Source: Austropuccinia psidii
Lineage: Eukaryota; Basidiomycota; Pucciniomycetes; Pucciniales; Sphaerophragmiaceae
Assembly: GCA_023105745.1 (NCBI GenBank)
Contig: JALGQZ010000013.1
Coordinates: forward strand, 1,523,501-1,587,500
Length of the DNA: 64,000 nucleotides
Reading direction: 5' to 3'
Under the pieces are notes generated by a model. It was not told where the DNA came from. It worked only from the letters and a program-made list of their open reading frames with translations, and ran no database searches. The position numbers were made by a program, and so were the translations under genes. Positions 54,747-64,000 of this stretch are shown here, piece by piece; position 1 is the first letter of the stretch; each line of letters starts with the position of its first letter.

Positions 54747-56176
54747 TATCAGGCTGAGTTTATTTTAAAGCAATGAAGAGGCTAATTACTACTAAAATAT
54801 GACTGTGACAAGGCTATGAATATTAAAAATAAGAGTATTAAGGTATATTAATTGTTTCTTGTTAAAATGAAAGGGTTTTACTATTGAAGAATAGTGGTGA
54901 GTGCTATTGACAACCCTGGGTGCAGCTTTACCTGTTGGATTACAATAATAAAGTCTACAATATTTAAAATTGGAAGAATACCTGTTTCTTTCCAAGAGTA
55001 GAACTTTACTTGACAGTTATACTATGTAGGAATTTAAGAGCAGGATCAGGAAACCTTTTCTGGCTGTGAAAAGGTCCCTTTTTATCCTGAAATGGGGTGA
55101 AAAGGCTGCTAGACCTTTCCACATAGACGAAATGACAATTTTTCACACTCTAGGACAGGCTTGTGGTTTTCAAAAGGCCAGTATAACCTGTATTGGGCCC
55201 AGATGTGGTTTTGAAACCACATCTGGGCAGTTTTCACCAATACAGGGTGAAAACATTCATCTGGGGACCACACAGCTTGATTCTGATGTGTATGACACGT
55301 AGAATGCTATACATAACTTGTATGGGACCCCAGTATTGAATGAACTATGAGGTATTGAAGTATAAACATGCTTCATTGTCAGTTGGACACCTCATAATAA
55401 TGGTTATGGGATATTATCCCATGGTAAGACTGTATTGGCCAAACTCTGGGATTTTAACCTTAAAACTGCCATAGCTTTGTCAGTTCTTGTGATATCCACC
55501 TCAAAATTGGTTCAGTGTGTAGCCCTGTGCTCTCTACACAATAGTACCTTATCTGATATGGCTATGATTAAATATGGCAAAGTTATGCCATGTACAAGAT
55601 ATTTTTACACATGCGTGGTTTAGGCAAAAAGATGTATTGGGCTTTTTTTCCCTATACCTTTTGATCTAGTTGAGATATTAGGAAATAAATGACACCATCA
55701 GATAGGCCTTAGTTTGCTCTTTCCAAAAAGACCCCACTTGAGGTATCTCGCACAAAAACTGTAGAAGTTAGATGAGAGGTGAATGTTTTGTTCACCCTTT
55801 TTTAGCCTGAATTTGGCCATAACTTCAGTAATACTGGTGCTAGGTCAGTTTGGCTGGTACCATTGAATAGCCCTGACTTACAGCTTCATTTTGAATACCC
55901 ATTTGATGGGATTAGGCCTCTTACTCTGTATTTCAGATGAGAGGTGAAAATTAAGGTTTATGCTTGGCACCAACTTTGAGCAGGAATAACTTTGTCATTC
56001 TTTGTCCTATGGTTATGGGACTTGTATATTGGGAAAGGGATGAGTTTGATCTTTCTTTTGATACCTTTTAAACTTATTTGGTGCAGCTCCATGTTTTGGT
56101 GGCATCTTGGCTGTACCATTGGTTTATGTTATTTAGCTGTCATGCTTGTGCTCTGGTTTTGAGTCACAGGTTGACA
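54747..56176 (+). mobile_element. Solo LTR, family X (copy X3)
   Basis: About 1,430 bp from TATCAGGCTGAG (first TG mutated to TA) to CACAGGTTGACA. Perfect 5-bp duplications CACAC flank it (54742-54746 and 56177-56181). It aligns to X2 throughout, and both sit in the same C-rich tract. Confidence 0.85.
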
Positions 56177-56181
56177 CACAC

Positions 56182-57129
56182 CCATGCACCCACAGTATTC
56201 TGTGGCGAGCTCTACCAGTGTCACCTTCAAAATGTCAATCCCACTAAGGTTGAGTCCTTTCATGGATGACCTGGGAAGTCACACACCCCTTCTCTACATC
56301 AAGACTGGCTGAAGGACCTCTTTGATGTGTGTGTGGAAACAGGCAGGTCTTGTGTGATTTCTACCAGCCTTCGGATGGTTGTGAGAGGATCAGGTGCTGA
56401 GGAATCTCACCTGAAGACACAGAGGAACTTGGATGTCACAGGATTTGGTCTAAGACCACAGTGTGACATGTGCTCAACGTTTGCTTGCTTTTTGCTTCAT
56501 GTGAGCTTGACATCAAGTAAATTGCCAACAATGACCCAACATTTGCTCTTGTGTAAGCTGGAACTAGAACCAGGAGCATTCTTCTCTTGTGTTTGAAAGT
56601 CTTTTTTCAATAATTGTGTGCCAAATCTTCAAGATAAACTATTACCAATTGATGTAATATAATTAAAGAGTGAAAGAAAGCCAATGAACCCATTGTGAAT
56701 ATTTCAAACCACCTTAATCTTTCCACATATGTATGGAAATTTAAACAGGACTTTGGGAGGTTTTGGTTATGGAAAATTTCTCTTGTGCCCACTTTATATT
56801 GGGTAGCTCTTATTTAATTGTGTCTGAAATAGATTTACATGACAAAAATACAGATAGTTCACAATTGGTGAAAATAATCCTCAGAAATTTCCTTTTTATC
56901 TTTTAAGTGAAAAATTACCGTAAATTAAGGAAAACCAGTCACTTTTCATTGAGAGAAGCTTAAATCATAACAGCGGAAACTCCACTCACTCTCCATATTA
57001 CTGAAATACAAGATAAAGAAGTCTCTGCACTTTTATATGGCCATAAAGAAGACTTTGAATTGAATAAAGAACCATTAGGGCAAAATATTTGTAATTATCT
57101 TGAAATTATCTTAAAATTGAGAGACCTTA
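56182..57129. other. Unassigned sequence between X3 and element C
   Basis: The first 400 bp have near-balanced base composition and one + frame of about 100 codons (56286-56596, inner ATG 56327). It has Cys-rich stretches such as QCDMCSTFACF but no recognisable family. The remainder is AT-rich with nothing seen. Confidence 0.3.
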
Positions 57130-57162
57130 GCAACCACTATTAGGGAGGCCAAATACCCCACA

Positions 57163-57795
57163 AGACAAAAATGAAGGGAAGCCTTTGAACTTCAAATTAA
57201 AAAATTCTTTGACCTTGGTGTAATAATAAATGTTTGCCACAATGAAGAGATATTAAGAACTACACCAGTCATAGTGGCATGGAATAATGGGTTGGGATTT
57301 AAGGGGCCTGAATACTTAAACTGTCAATAATGGTTATCCCATAACAAACATCAAATTTCCTTGTTCAAGTATCAAAATCAATGTACATCAGCACTATGGA
57401 TGCCCTGAAGGGAGTCCACCAGAATTTAGTAACACTGAGGGCAAGGAGTTATTTGAGAATTATTGTCTATTGTTGAGTGTATGATTACTTGAGGATGCCT
57501 TTTTGGTATCAAAAACACACCTTCACACTTTCAAATAATGATGAATAAAATATTTGCTGAACAATGTTCACAAGGATTTTCAATCATTTATATAAATTAC
57601 ATTATTTTTTCTCCTGAGACTTGTGAAGACCACATAGCTACATTATCTAGGGTCTTGGAAACAATCCAAGAAGTAAAAATTAAAGTTTCCTTAAAGAAAT
57701 GTCATTTTGGATTCACAGAACTCAAATCCCCAACACATCCATTATCAATTCTATCCCTTGCAAAGAACAAAAAAAGCTTTAGCTGTCCTAGTTGA
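57163..57795 (+). pseudogene. Element C reverse transcriptase with destroyed active site
   Basis: Frame 1 reads AFELQIKKFFDLGVI ... NEEILRTTPVIVAW, several stops between 57300 and 57480, then the motif B remnant and KIFAEQCSQGFSIIYINYIIFS. The catalytic YxDD box is YINY (57589-57600), so both aspartates are replaced. VSLKKCHFGFTEL follows, typical of this Ty3 lineage. It cannot have been active as it stands. Confidence 0.75.
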
Positions 57796-58380
57796 TCCTA
57801 TGCCCCAGAAATTAAAGGAAATCCAGTCTTTGCTAGGCTTTTGAAAATACTACAAGTAACAGATCAAATATTCTTCCCAAGTTCAAGACCTCTTTATCAC
57901 TTGTGTGACAAGGATACATCATTTTGAATGAATTTTGATAGTGTCAAAGCTTTTTAAACCCTGAGACAAGCCATAACCACTGCTCCACTATTGCTGATTC
58001 CAGATGTTAATTCATCCTTTGGGACTTATATTGATTCATCAGGAGATGGAGGGGGAGATGCACTTCATCAAGTTCAGATTCTTAATGAAAAACCTGTGGA
58101 AGGACCCATATGTTTTATATCTAGCAAAATAGAACCAACTGAAGCCAGATATGGAGAAAGTCAAATGGAATTCCTGAGCCTTGTTTGGGCCTTAGGAAAA
58201 ATCCATTTTTACCTAGAAAGATGTGTTTGAGTTAATAACAGATTCTACTTCTGTGAAATCACTTGTCATTGTGAAAAACCCTAACAGGCACATTCCCAGA
58301 TGGAAAATAGTAATACAGGAAATTACAGGAGAAAGGATCATTTTACACCAATATGGGAATATTCACAAAATTCCAGATGC
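57796..58380 (+). pseudogene. Element C RNase H region
   Basis: After a stop-rich link, 57991-58230 gives SFGTYIDSSGDGGGDALHQVQI (first Asp) and EARYGESQMEFLSLVWAL (catalytic Glu). The frame is lost at 58228-58230 (TGA), and a broken ALSR-like motif at about 58378-58390 marks the usual boundary with the integrase. Confidence 0.7.
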
Positions 58381-59334
58381 ACTCAGCAGGTGACCATTCC
58401 CAAATGACATGCAGAATCCTGCTTGTGTACCAGAAGAAGATTTTAAACAAATCCCAAAAAGCACCAACTATTTGGGACAAAATTATCCTTCTCTATAGCC
58501 TACCACCCACAAACTAATGGTATGGCTGAAGTGATGATCCAAACCTTGGAGCACATGGTAAGAATATTTTGGCAATATGGCCTTGAATTTAAAGATTGTG
58601 ATGGATTTACCCATGATTGGTGTACTCTTTTACCTGCAATGGAATTGGCATATAACACATTCATTCATGCCAGTACCAATCAAACTCCTGCTATTCTAGA
58701 AAAAGGATGGAATCCCAAATTACCTCAAGATTCCTTGAGGAAAGAGTTTGTTGAAAGACATCCTACAGCTACTAGCCTCAAAGGAATGATAGAAAAATAT
58801 AGAAAGCATGCAGCCAGGTGCATGGAAGACTTGTTTGCATATGCTAAGGACAAATGGGACAAATCACATGCCACTCCAGAATTCAAAGTAGGTGATTTAG
58901 TACTTGTATCCATCACTAACTTCAATAACATCAAAGGATTTAAAAAGCTCAAAGAATCCTTTTCAGCACCTTTTGTTATTAAGGCCCTCCTTGGAGAAAA
59001 TTTGGTTGAAGTAGAATTATCTGAAGAACTTAGCAATAAGCATCATACATTTCCAGTGAGCTTGATAAAACCATATAGATCTAGTGATACTGAAAAATTT
59101 CGCTTGAGGAATAAAGTTCCCCAAGTTATACCTCCTATTCAATCATATGGTATTAAGAAAATTACCAAAGTTCTCAAAGAAAGAAAGTTGAAAACCAATC
59201 AAGTAAGGGAATACCTGGTTATGTAAAGTGACCCAGCTTGTGAAGATGAATGGTTAACAGAAAAGGACATACCAGAAGCTACTAAACTTCTCAGAAGGTT
59301 CAGACACACTAGAAATAACAATATTACAAAGTAA
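58381..59334 (+). pseudogene. Element C integrase tail and chromodomain-like end
   Basis: The zinc region and the first two catalytic Asp segments are absent. The sequence jumps from a post-RNase H linker near 58445 to GTKLSFSIAYHPQTNGMAE (catalytic Glu). 58522-59226 is then one open frame: NTFIHASTNQTP, FKVGDLVLVSITNFNNIKG, SFSAPFVIKALLGENLVEVEL, HHTFPVSLIKPY, and a chromodomain-like KKITKVLKERK...REYLVM. After TAA 59224-59226 the same frame continues CEDEWLTEKDIPEATKLLRRF to TAA 59332-59334. Confidence 0.75.
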
Positions 59335-59346
59335 TATTCCTTTTTT

Positions 59347-59356
59347 AGGGGGGGAA
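59347..59356 (+). other. Element C polypurine tract
   Basis: AGGGGGGGAA directly precedes TGTGAGCC, the LTR start. Confidence 0.75.
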
Positions 59357-61371
59357 TGTGAGCCTTAGAGGTATTTTCATATACCCAAAAGACCACAAAT
59401 AACAAAATAAGATACAAATAGAAATAAAATGAAATTATTTATATTATCAAAGTAAGAATTAAAATATAAATACAGATTTATATACAAAAATAAGAATTTA
59501 ATTATAATTCAAAATAAAAATTACATTAAATTTTAAAATTATGAAAATGCATTTTTACTTGAAAAAATTAAGTAATAATGAATTTTTGATAAAATTAATG
59601 AAATTAACATATTTTTTGTAAAAGGTGACATGAAATATATTATAACTTGTTATCAAATGAATAAACATAAGAAAATTCTCTCATCATTGGTTTCCTCATA
59701 AAAAATAAGGTGGGGTCACCTGTGGGTAAAATTTCTGTAACTCAACTCTAAATAAGCTGAAATTAAGTTTTTAGAATTTTCTGTACAAAATTTTAAAATC
59801 CTCAAAACATTAATTCGACCCACATAACATGTGGTGTTAACCATAAAATTTTGTGTTTAAATTGAGGTGTTGTGTGTAGTTTAGAAGTTATGAGGAATGG
59901 AAGTATTTTCAAATGAAATATCAAAATGTGTGCATGTAATTGAGCTGTAATTTATACATGAGGTATCAATTCTTAAATCTGTGTACTGTCAAAACTAAAT
60001 TGCATTGCATGTGTAAGTTTCAAGTGTATCAAATGATGAGGAATTAAAGAAAAAATAAATTGGAAAGATTAATTCTGGTGGGGAAAAGGAACTCTAGCTG
60101 TGAGGAGGAGCCAGACCCCAAAATCCTTGCTGACTGGAGTGGGGTATCAAAATCCATGCAAAGTTTCATCACTTTCGGCCTGGAATTGCGCCGCAGGGTC
60201 TGTGACTCAATTGATGATGGGGTTTTAATACCAACAAGGGCAGTTTTAACTGTTGCCAAGAGGGTAAAACTACACTTAAGTTAAACCAGTCTTAGTAAAA
60301 ACAGTTTTATTGATGACTATAAAAGAATTTTTTCTTTGCCCCACTTTTCTTTCATGTTAGAATCTTTCCCTTTTATAATTAGTTTAAACACTGTTAAACC
60401 AATCAATGGAATATTCCAACCACCTTTTTCTATCATTTTAAAGCTGTCAACCATGTGAAAAAATCATTATAATCATTGTTTGTAACTCTTATAATCATTT
60501 TTACCCCTGAACCACCCCAAAAGTGAATTAAAGCATCTTTTATCACTGTTTACTTTGTCACTTTGTTTCCAAATTCACTCTGGTCACTTTTGGGCATGTT
60601 TTCTCTTTAAATATCTTTTTAAAGACTTTGATCTTTAATTAATTGCTTGCAGTTCTTTGCTCAATTAATTCCAATTGAAATTGCTCTTGAAGAAATTTCT
60701 TTTGTAGCCTTAAATATCTCTTGTAGAGTATTTTTGGATAATTGTTTTACTTTTGGTAAAACTATATGTCTGCATAATATCTTTCTTTTTTACCAAAAAA
60801 GTCAAAAACAATAATTGGTGTATTTCTTCTCTTAAAACTCAGAAAATTTACTATTTTTGATTAAATTTTATCTTAAAAAAATTTCAAGGACAGGAAATGT
60901 ACATGATTTTCAATAAAATTACATATACATGCCTTACATTTTGACAGCTATGTGAATTTTAGTATGTAAAAAGAAGAATAATAATCAATAAAGATAATGT
61001 TTATTTATGTCAATAATATTCTATGAGTCTATTTTGAAATTAAGATTCATGTCAATCTTTATTAATAGTAAAATTGTGAATATTTTTTTAAATATATCTC
61101 ACAATTGTACTGAACATGGCCTGTGGAGCCAGGTTTTGTTTATATAAAGAGATTATAGCTTTCAGAAGATTGGTAAAATACAATTATGGTTCTCAGAAAA
61201 GGTAAAAAACATATTTATGACTGCAGATAGAAATTGAAATTTAATAAATATATTTTATGATTCTCAATTTTTAGAGAAAAATTTGTATTAATTATGAATG
61301 AGTTGAGTATTTTCTAGGTACAAAAATAAAAGGTACTTGTGTATAGAGCCTTTCATACATTCTTGTCACAA
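59357..61371 (+). mobile_element. Element C 3' LTR
   Basis: It begins TGTGAGCCTTAGAGG after the polypurine tract. The first 45 bp parallel the R-family LTRs (TGTGA-CCTTGAG, ATACCCAAA, GGCCACAA versus GACCACAA), so the families are related. A GC-richer core near 60100-60210 resembles in position the R core near 6139. The right end is taken at TTGTCACA (61371) by length analogy only. No second LTR is in the window. Confidence 0.55.
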
Positions 61372-62100
61372 GATTTAAGTATGGCTTGTTGAACAAGGCT
61401 TTGTGAGTGTCACAGGCGCTCTTGGGGAGCGCAAGAGTGGCCTGGAACTCAGGAATCAAGAACTCACTTGGAGGGATCCAAAGGATGAAAAAATGACAGA
61501 AAGATTACATTTATTTAAGGGAGAAGAAGAGAAAGTAAACATATTCCAGAGATAAGAAAGAAGCCCAAGCCCAAAGAGCCAGCCAAATTAATCCTCAATT
61601 CCCTGTTTAAACCTGCCAGAAAGAAGAATGGAGTTAGGAAAGGATAGGACCACCAATATCCACTGACAGGCAAAGAAAAGGCATAAATGACTGATTTATG
61701 AATATCAGTATTAACTTTCAAGAATGAACATAAAATAAGAATAAAAATCAATACAGTATATTAATTAACTGGGGAAAATGTTTCCAGGGATGGAAAGGTG
61801 GCCAGTATATGTGAAAAGCTGAAAGACCAATCCTAGACAGTTGATCACCAAGTTGTATTGACTGTTTTGGGTCAATACAGATCTTCTAATCTTGAGAATT
61901 GTACTGTGTGCCTTGCATTCCCACAGTGGAATATGATTTGACCCAAAAAGGTCAATGCCATACAAAATGGCTGAATAAAGCATTCATGGGCCAATTCAGT
62001 TGTCCAAGGAGTTCCGGGGTTCTTGATTGATTCTCAACTGATTGGATGAATAAAAGCCTTGTGAAACTTCCCTTTAATAATACTGGGCCAGTATTCCCTT
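61372..62100. other. Unassigned sequence right of element C
   Basis: No gene is seen. It starts with two strong inverted repeats, CTTGTT-G-AACAAG (61384-61396) and GCGCTC-ttggg-GAGCGC (61416-61432). Words containing GGTCAATAC and GTATTGAC recur near 61857-61880. Confidence 0.4.
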
Positions 62101-63668
62101 GGGGGAATATCATTGAAATGAAAAGGCCAACACCTGAAGGGCCAGGTGATTGGGGTCCTTGAATGGTCTTGTGAATACCAAAAATGGATTGCCAGCTTGA
62201 GAATTCTGAGTCTTCCTTTTAAATGGAGTTATGGACTGGTGATGTGACATGAAATTCAGAAATGAAGTCTTGAAAGTGTACCATTGGATTGCTTTGTAAA
62301 AATGGTGCATAATGGTATATAATACCATATATTCCCCATTCCTGGTTCCTGAAGCCCTGGGTCCATTTTTGCGAGTAATTTTTCCTTTTCTTGAGGGGAA
62401 ACCCTGCTGGAGGTAATCTGGTGGCCTCTGGTGGATTCCAGAGGCCATGACTTGAATCTTGAAGTCCATGGCCATTTTGGGGTTCTTGGGTCCTTGAGTT
62501 TATGGCCAAAATTGGGGTCAGGTGAACCCACTTGTTGTTTGAAACTGACCTTGGATTGGCGGTGACTGAGGTTCCCCCTTGGTTCTTTTTGTCCTCATTG
62601 GATTTAGGCCAAAAGCGGCCTATGAGCAATAGAAGCCATAGAGGGCCTAAATGGCCCAAAAAAGCCATGTAGACCCCAAACCCCCTAATTGAAGGGGGTG
62701 GTCAGAGGCCCTGTGAAAGGTTGAAGGGGAAGCAGATCTCCCAGGCCCAAAGTCAGAGGGATTGGCCTGGGGTTTGGTGAGGTGGAGAGTTGGCCAGGAA
62801 AGGTGGGTTTGGCCCAAAAAGGCCATTAAACACCACAAGAGGGCAATCTGAAATAAAATGATAATATGGACAATTGGCCAAAAACCAGGATCTGGCTGGA
62901 ATTTCCATGAACACCATTTGGGGGTTATTTCCCATGGTTGTGATAGTACCCCCTACCTTGATTGGGGAGCTCCTGAGCACAAAGACAAGGGCCATGACTT
63001 GAATGTTGAAGTTCATGGCCCTGTATGGCCATTTTAGGTTTCTATGTCCCTTGAGATTTATGGCCGAAATTTGGGTCAGATGGGCCAAACGAGGTGCCCC
63101 CTTGGGCGCGTTTGGCCTCATTCGTTTTAGGACAAAATGGACCTAAAGGGTTCCATGGCATATGGACTGTGGCATACAGACTGCGGGCCATAGGAGCCTT
63201 AGGTGGATTAAATGGCCCCTAAACCCCGTAATCAAAGGGGGTGGGCCAGAGGCCCTGGAGATGGCCGAAATGTCCAAAGACTCCCAGGCCCAAAATCAGA
63301 GTGATTGGCCTGGGGTTTGGTGAGGTGTAGATTTGACAAAGAAGGCCAATGGCCAGGAAAGGTGGGTATGGACCAAACTCCAGTAAGCACCACAAGAGAC
63401 CAATTGGCCATAAAGTGGGGTCAGGCAGGAATTTCCATGAACACCAATTTGGGGGTGATTGCTCATGGTTGTGACAGTCAGGCCTTCAAACACATACTTT
63501 GAAGATGAAGGGAAGTACTCCCTGAATTTCTTTGGAGAATTATTTTGGAACAAGAAATCAATTACAACACCTTCTAGAATTTTTCAACTTCAATTAAAAA
63601 GTTTTTCAGCCCTAAATATTTTTATCATAGGTTACAAACACTTTATAATGGTTAACTCTCAAAGTTCT
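62101..63668. repeat. GC-richer element interior with a tandem duplication of about 550 bp
   Basis: Two diverged units, about 62440-62985 and 62986-63490, share in order CATGACTTGAAT, ATGGCCATTTT, GGCCTGGGGTTTGGTGAGG, CCAGGAAAGGTGGGT, CACCACAAGAG and GGAATTTCCATGAACACCA. TGGCC/GGCCA words are frequent. Open frames on the minus strand (Trp/Pro/Gly-rich) are not supported as genes. The composition matches 5455-5616 and 7546-7850, suggesting related non-coding element interiors. Confidence 0.65.
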
Positions 63669-64000
63669 TGTGAACCTTGAGGTATATTTTACATACCCAA
63701 ATAGGCCACAATTATCTTAAAAACAAATTTTGAATTATGCATAACTCATAAGTCATGCATATATCCAAAATTCATCATTTTTGATTTCATAAAAGATGAA
63801 TAACTTTTTATTGAGTAAATAAATCCATGGATTTAAGGCCAGATTTGGATTCTACACAAAAATTCACCTAGGGCAGCTCAATAGAGTGAATAAGCTCAAA
63901 CTAACTCTTTGAGGTGGTAAAATAGAAAATACTTCAATACCACATCATCAATACCACATAAAAGATCCGTAAAAAAATTTGTTTTTCTTAATTTCACGCC
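63669..64000 (+). mobile_element. Start of R-family LTR copy R4, cut by the window edge
   Basis: TGTGAACCTTGAGGTATATTTTACATACCC begins a copy that follows R1 (5617-5950) closely to the last base of the window. No polypurine tract precedes it, so it is either a 5' LTR or a solo LTR. Confidence 0.85.

Larger units (their letters stand above)
57130..59356 (+). mobile_element. Ty3/gypsy element C, internal region (3' half)
   Basis: RT, RNase H and the end of the integrase follow in pol order, almost all in + frame 1. They end in a polypurine tract at 59347-59356 and an LTR start at 59357. The 5' LTR, Gag and protease are missing or unrecognisable. A large deletion removes most of the integrase. 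Confidence 0.8.

Noticed and set aside
53454..55302. Frames reading Lys/Gly/Phe-rich peptides in both X2 and X3
   Set aside because: They repeat because the LTRs are homologous. The frames differ in length and stops between copies and no family is recognised.
62110..63553. Several minus-strand frames rich in Trp, Pro and Gly
   Set aside because: They overlap each other in different frames, fall in a duplicated non-coding repeat, and show no domain. TGGCC-type words generate such residues automatically.

Overview
The window is a gene-poor, strongly AT-rich stretch of eukaryotic nuclear DNA built almost entirely from nested LTR retrotransposons, solo LTRs, a foldback element and satellite DNA. 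No intact host gene, rRNA or tRNA was recognised. The mix of chromodomain Ty3/gypsy elements, Ty3 elements with 1.9-2.1 kb LTRs, a TET/JBP-like dioxygenase pseudogene and a multicopy protein with a zinc-cluster-like N-terminus points to a basidiomycete. My recollection of these families favours a rust fungus with a large repeat-rich genome, such as Austropuccinia. That assignment is unverified.

Left part (1-8654): a decayed chromovirus pol (1-3446, + strand) with a duplicated 3' end; a minus-strand pseudogene with a degenerate cysteine cluster (4154-5362); the GC-richer interior and LTR of an older element (5363-8584), interrupted by a 1.92 kb solo LTR with perfect CATGG target duplications (5617-7540); and the left stub of a second R-family LTR (8585-8654).

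Middle (8655-32572): one very large minus-strand Ty3/gypsy element ('element B', 23.9 kb) inserted in that R-family LTR, whose other part resumes at 32573-34210. Read in its own direction it has a 5' LTR, primer binding site, Gag-Pro, two small accessory ORFs separated by hairpins, a long non-coding region packed with stem-loops, pol, a polypurine tract and a 3' LTR. A third R-family LTR (18560-22684) sits inside the non-coding region, and inside that LTR sits a 1.95 kb foldback element made of palindromic minisatellites (18731-20685). This gives four nested layers. The non-coding region also holds a possible two-exon antisense gene fragment (23139-23639).

Right part (34211-64000): degenerate gypsy sequence; a 1.42 kb solo LTR of family X; an 8.9 kb satellite of a 10-bp A/T unit containing a 500-N assembly gap; its decayed flank; a TET/JBP-like 2OG-Fe dioxygenase pseudogene (49160-50216); a transposase remnant; two more family-X solo LTRs; a third Ty3/gypsy pol (57130-59334) with a destroyed RT active site and a large integrase deletion; its 3' LTR; a GC-richer duplicated repeat; and the start of another R-family LTR at the window edge.

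The most unusual features are the series of about 17 hairpins in element B (14253-17915), whose two stem arms vary together between copies, the accessory genes and intercistronic hairpins of the same element, and the palindromic foldback element.
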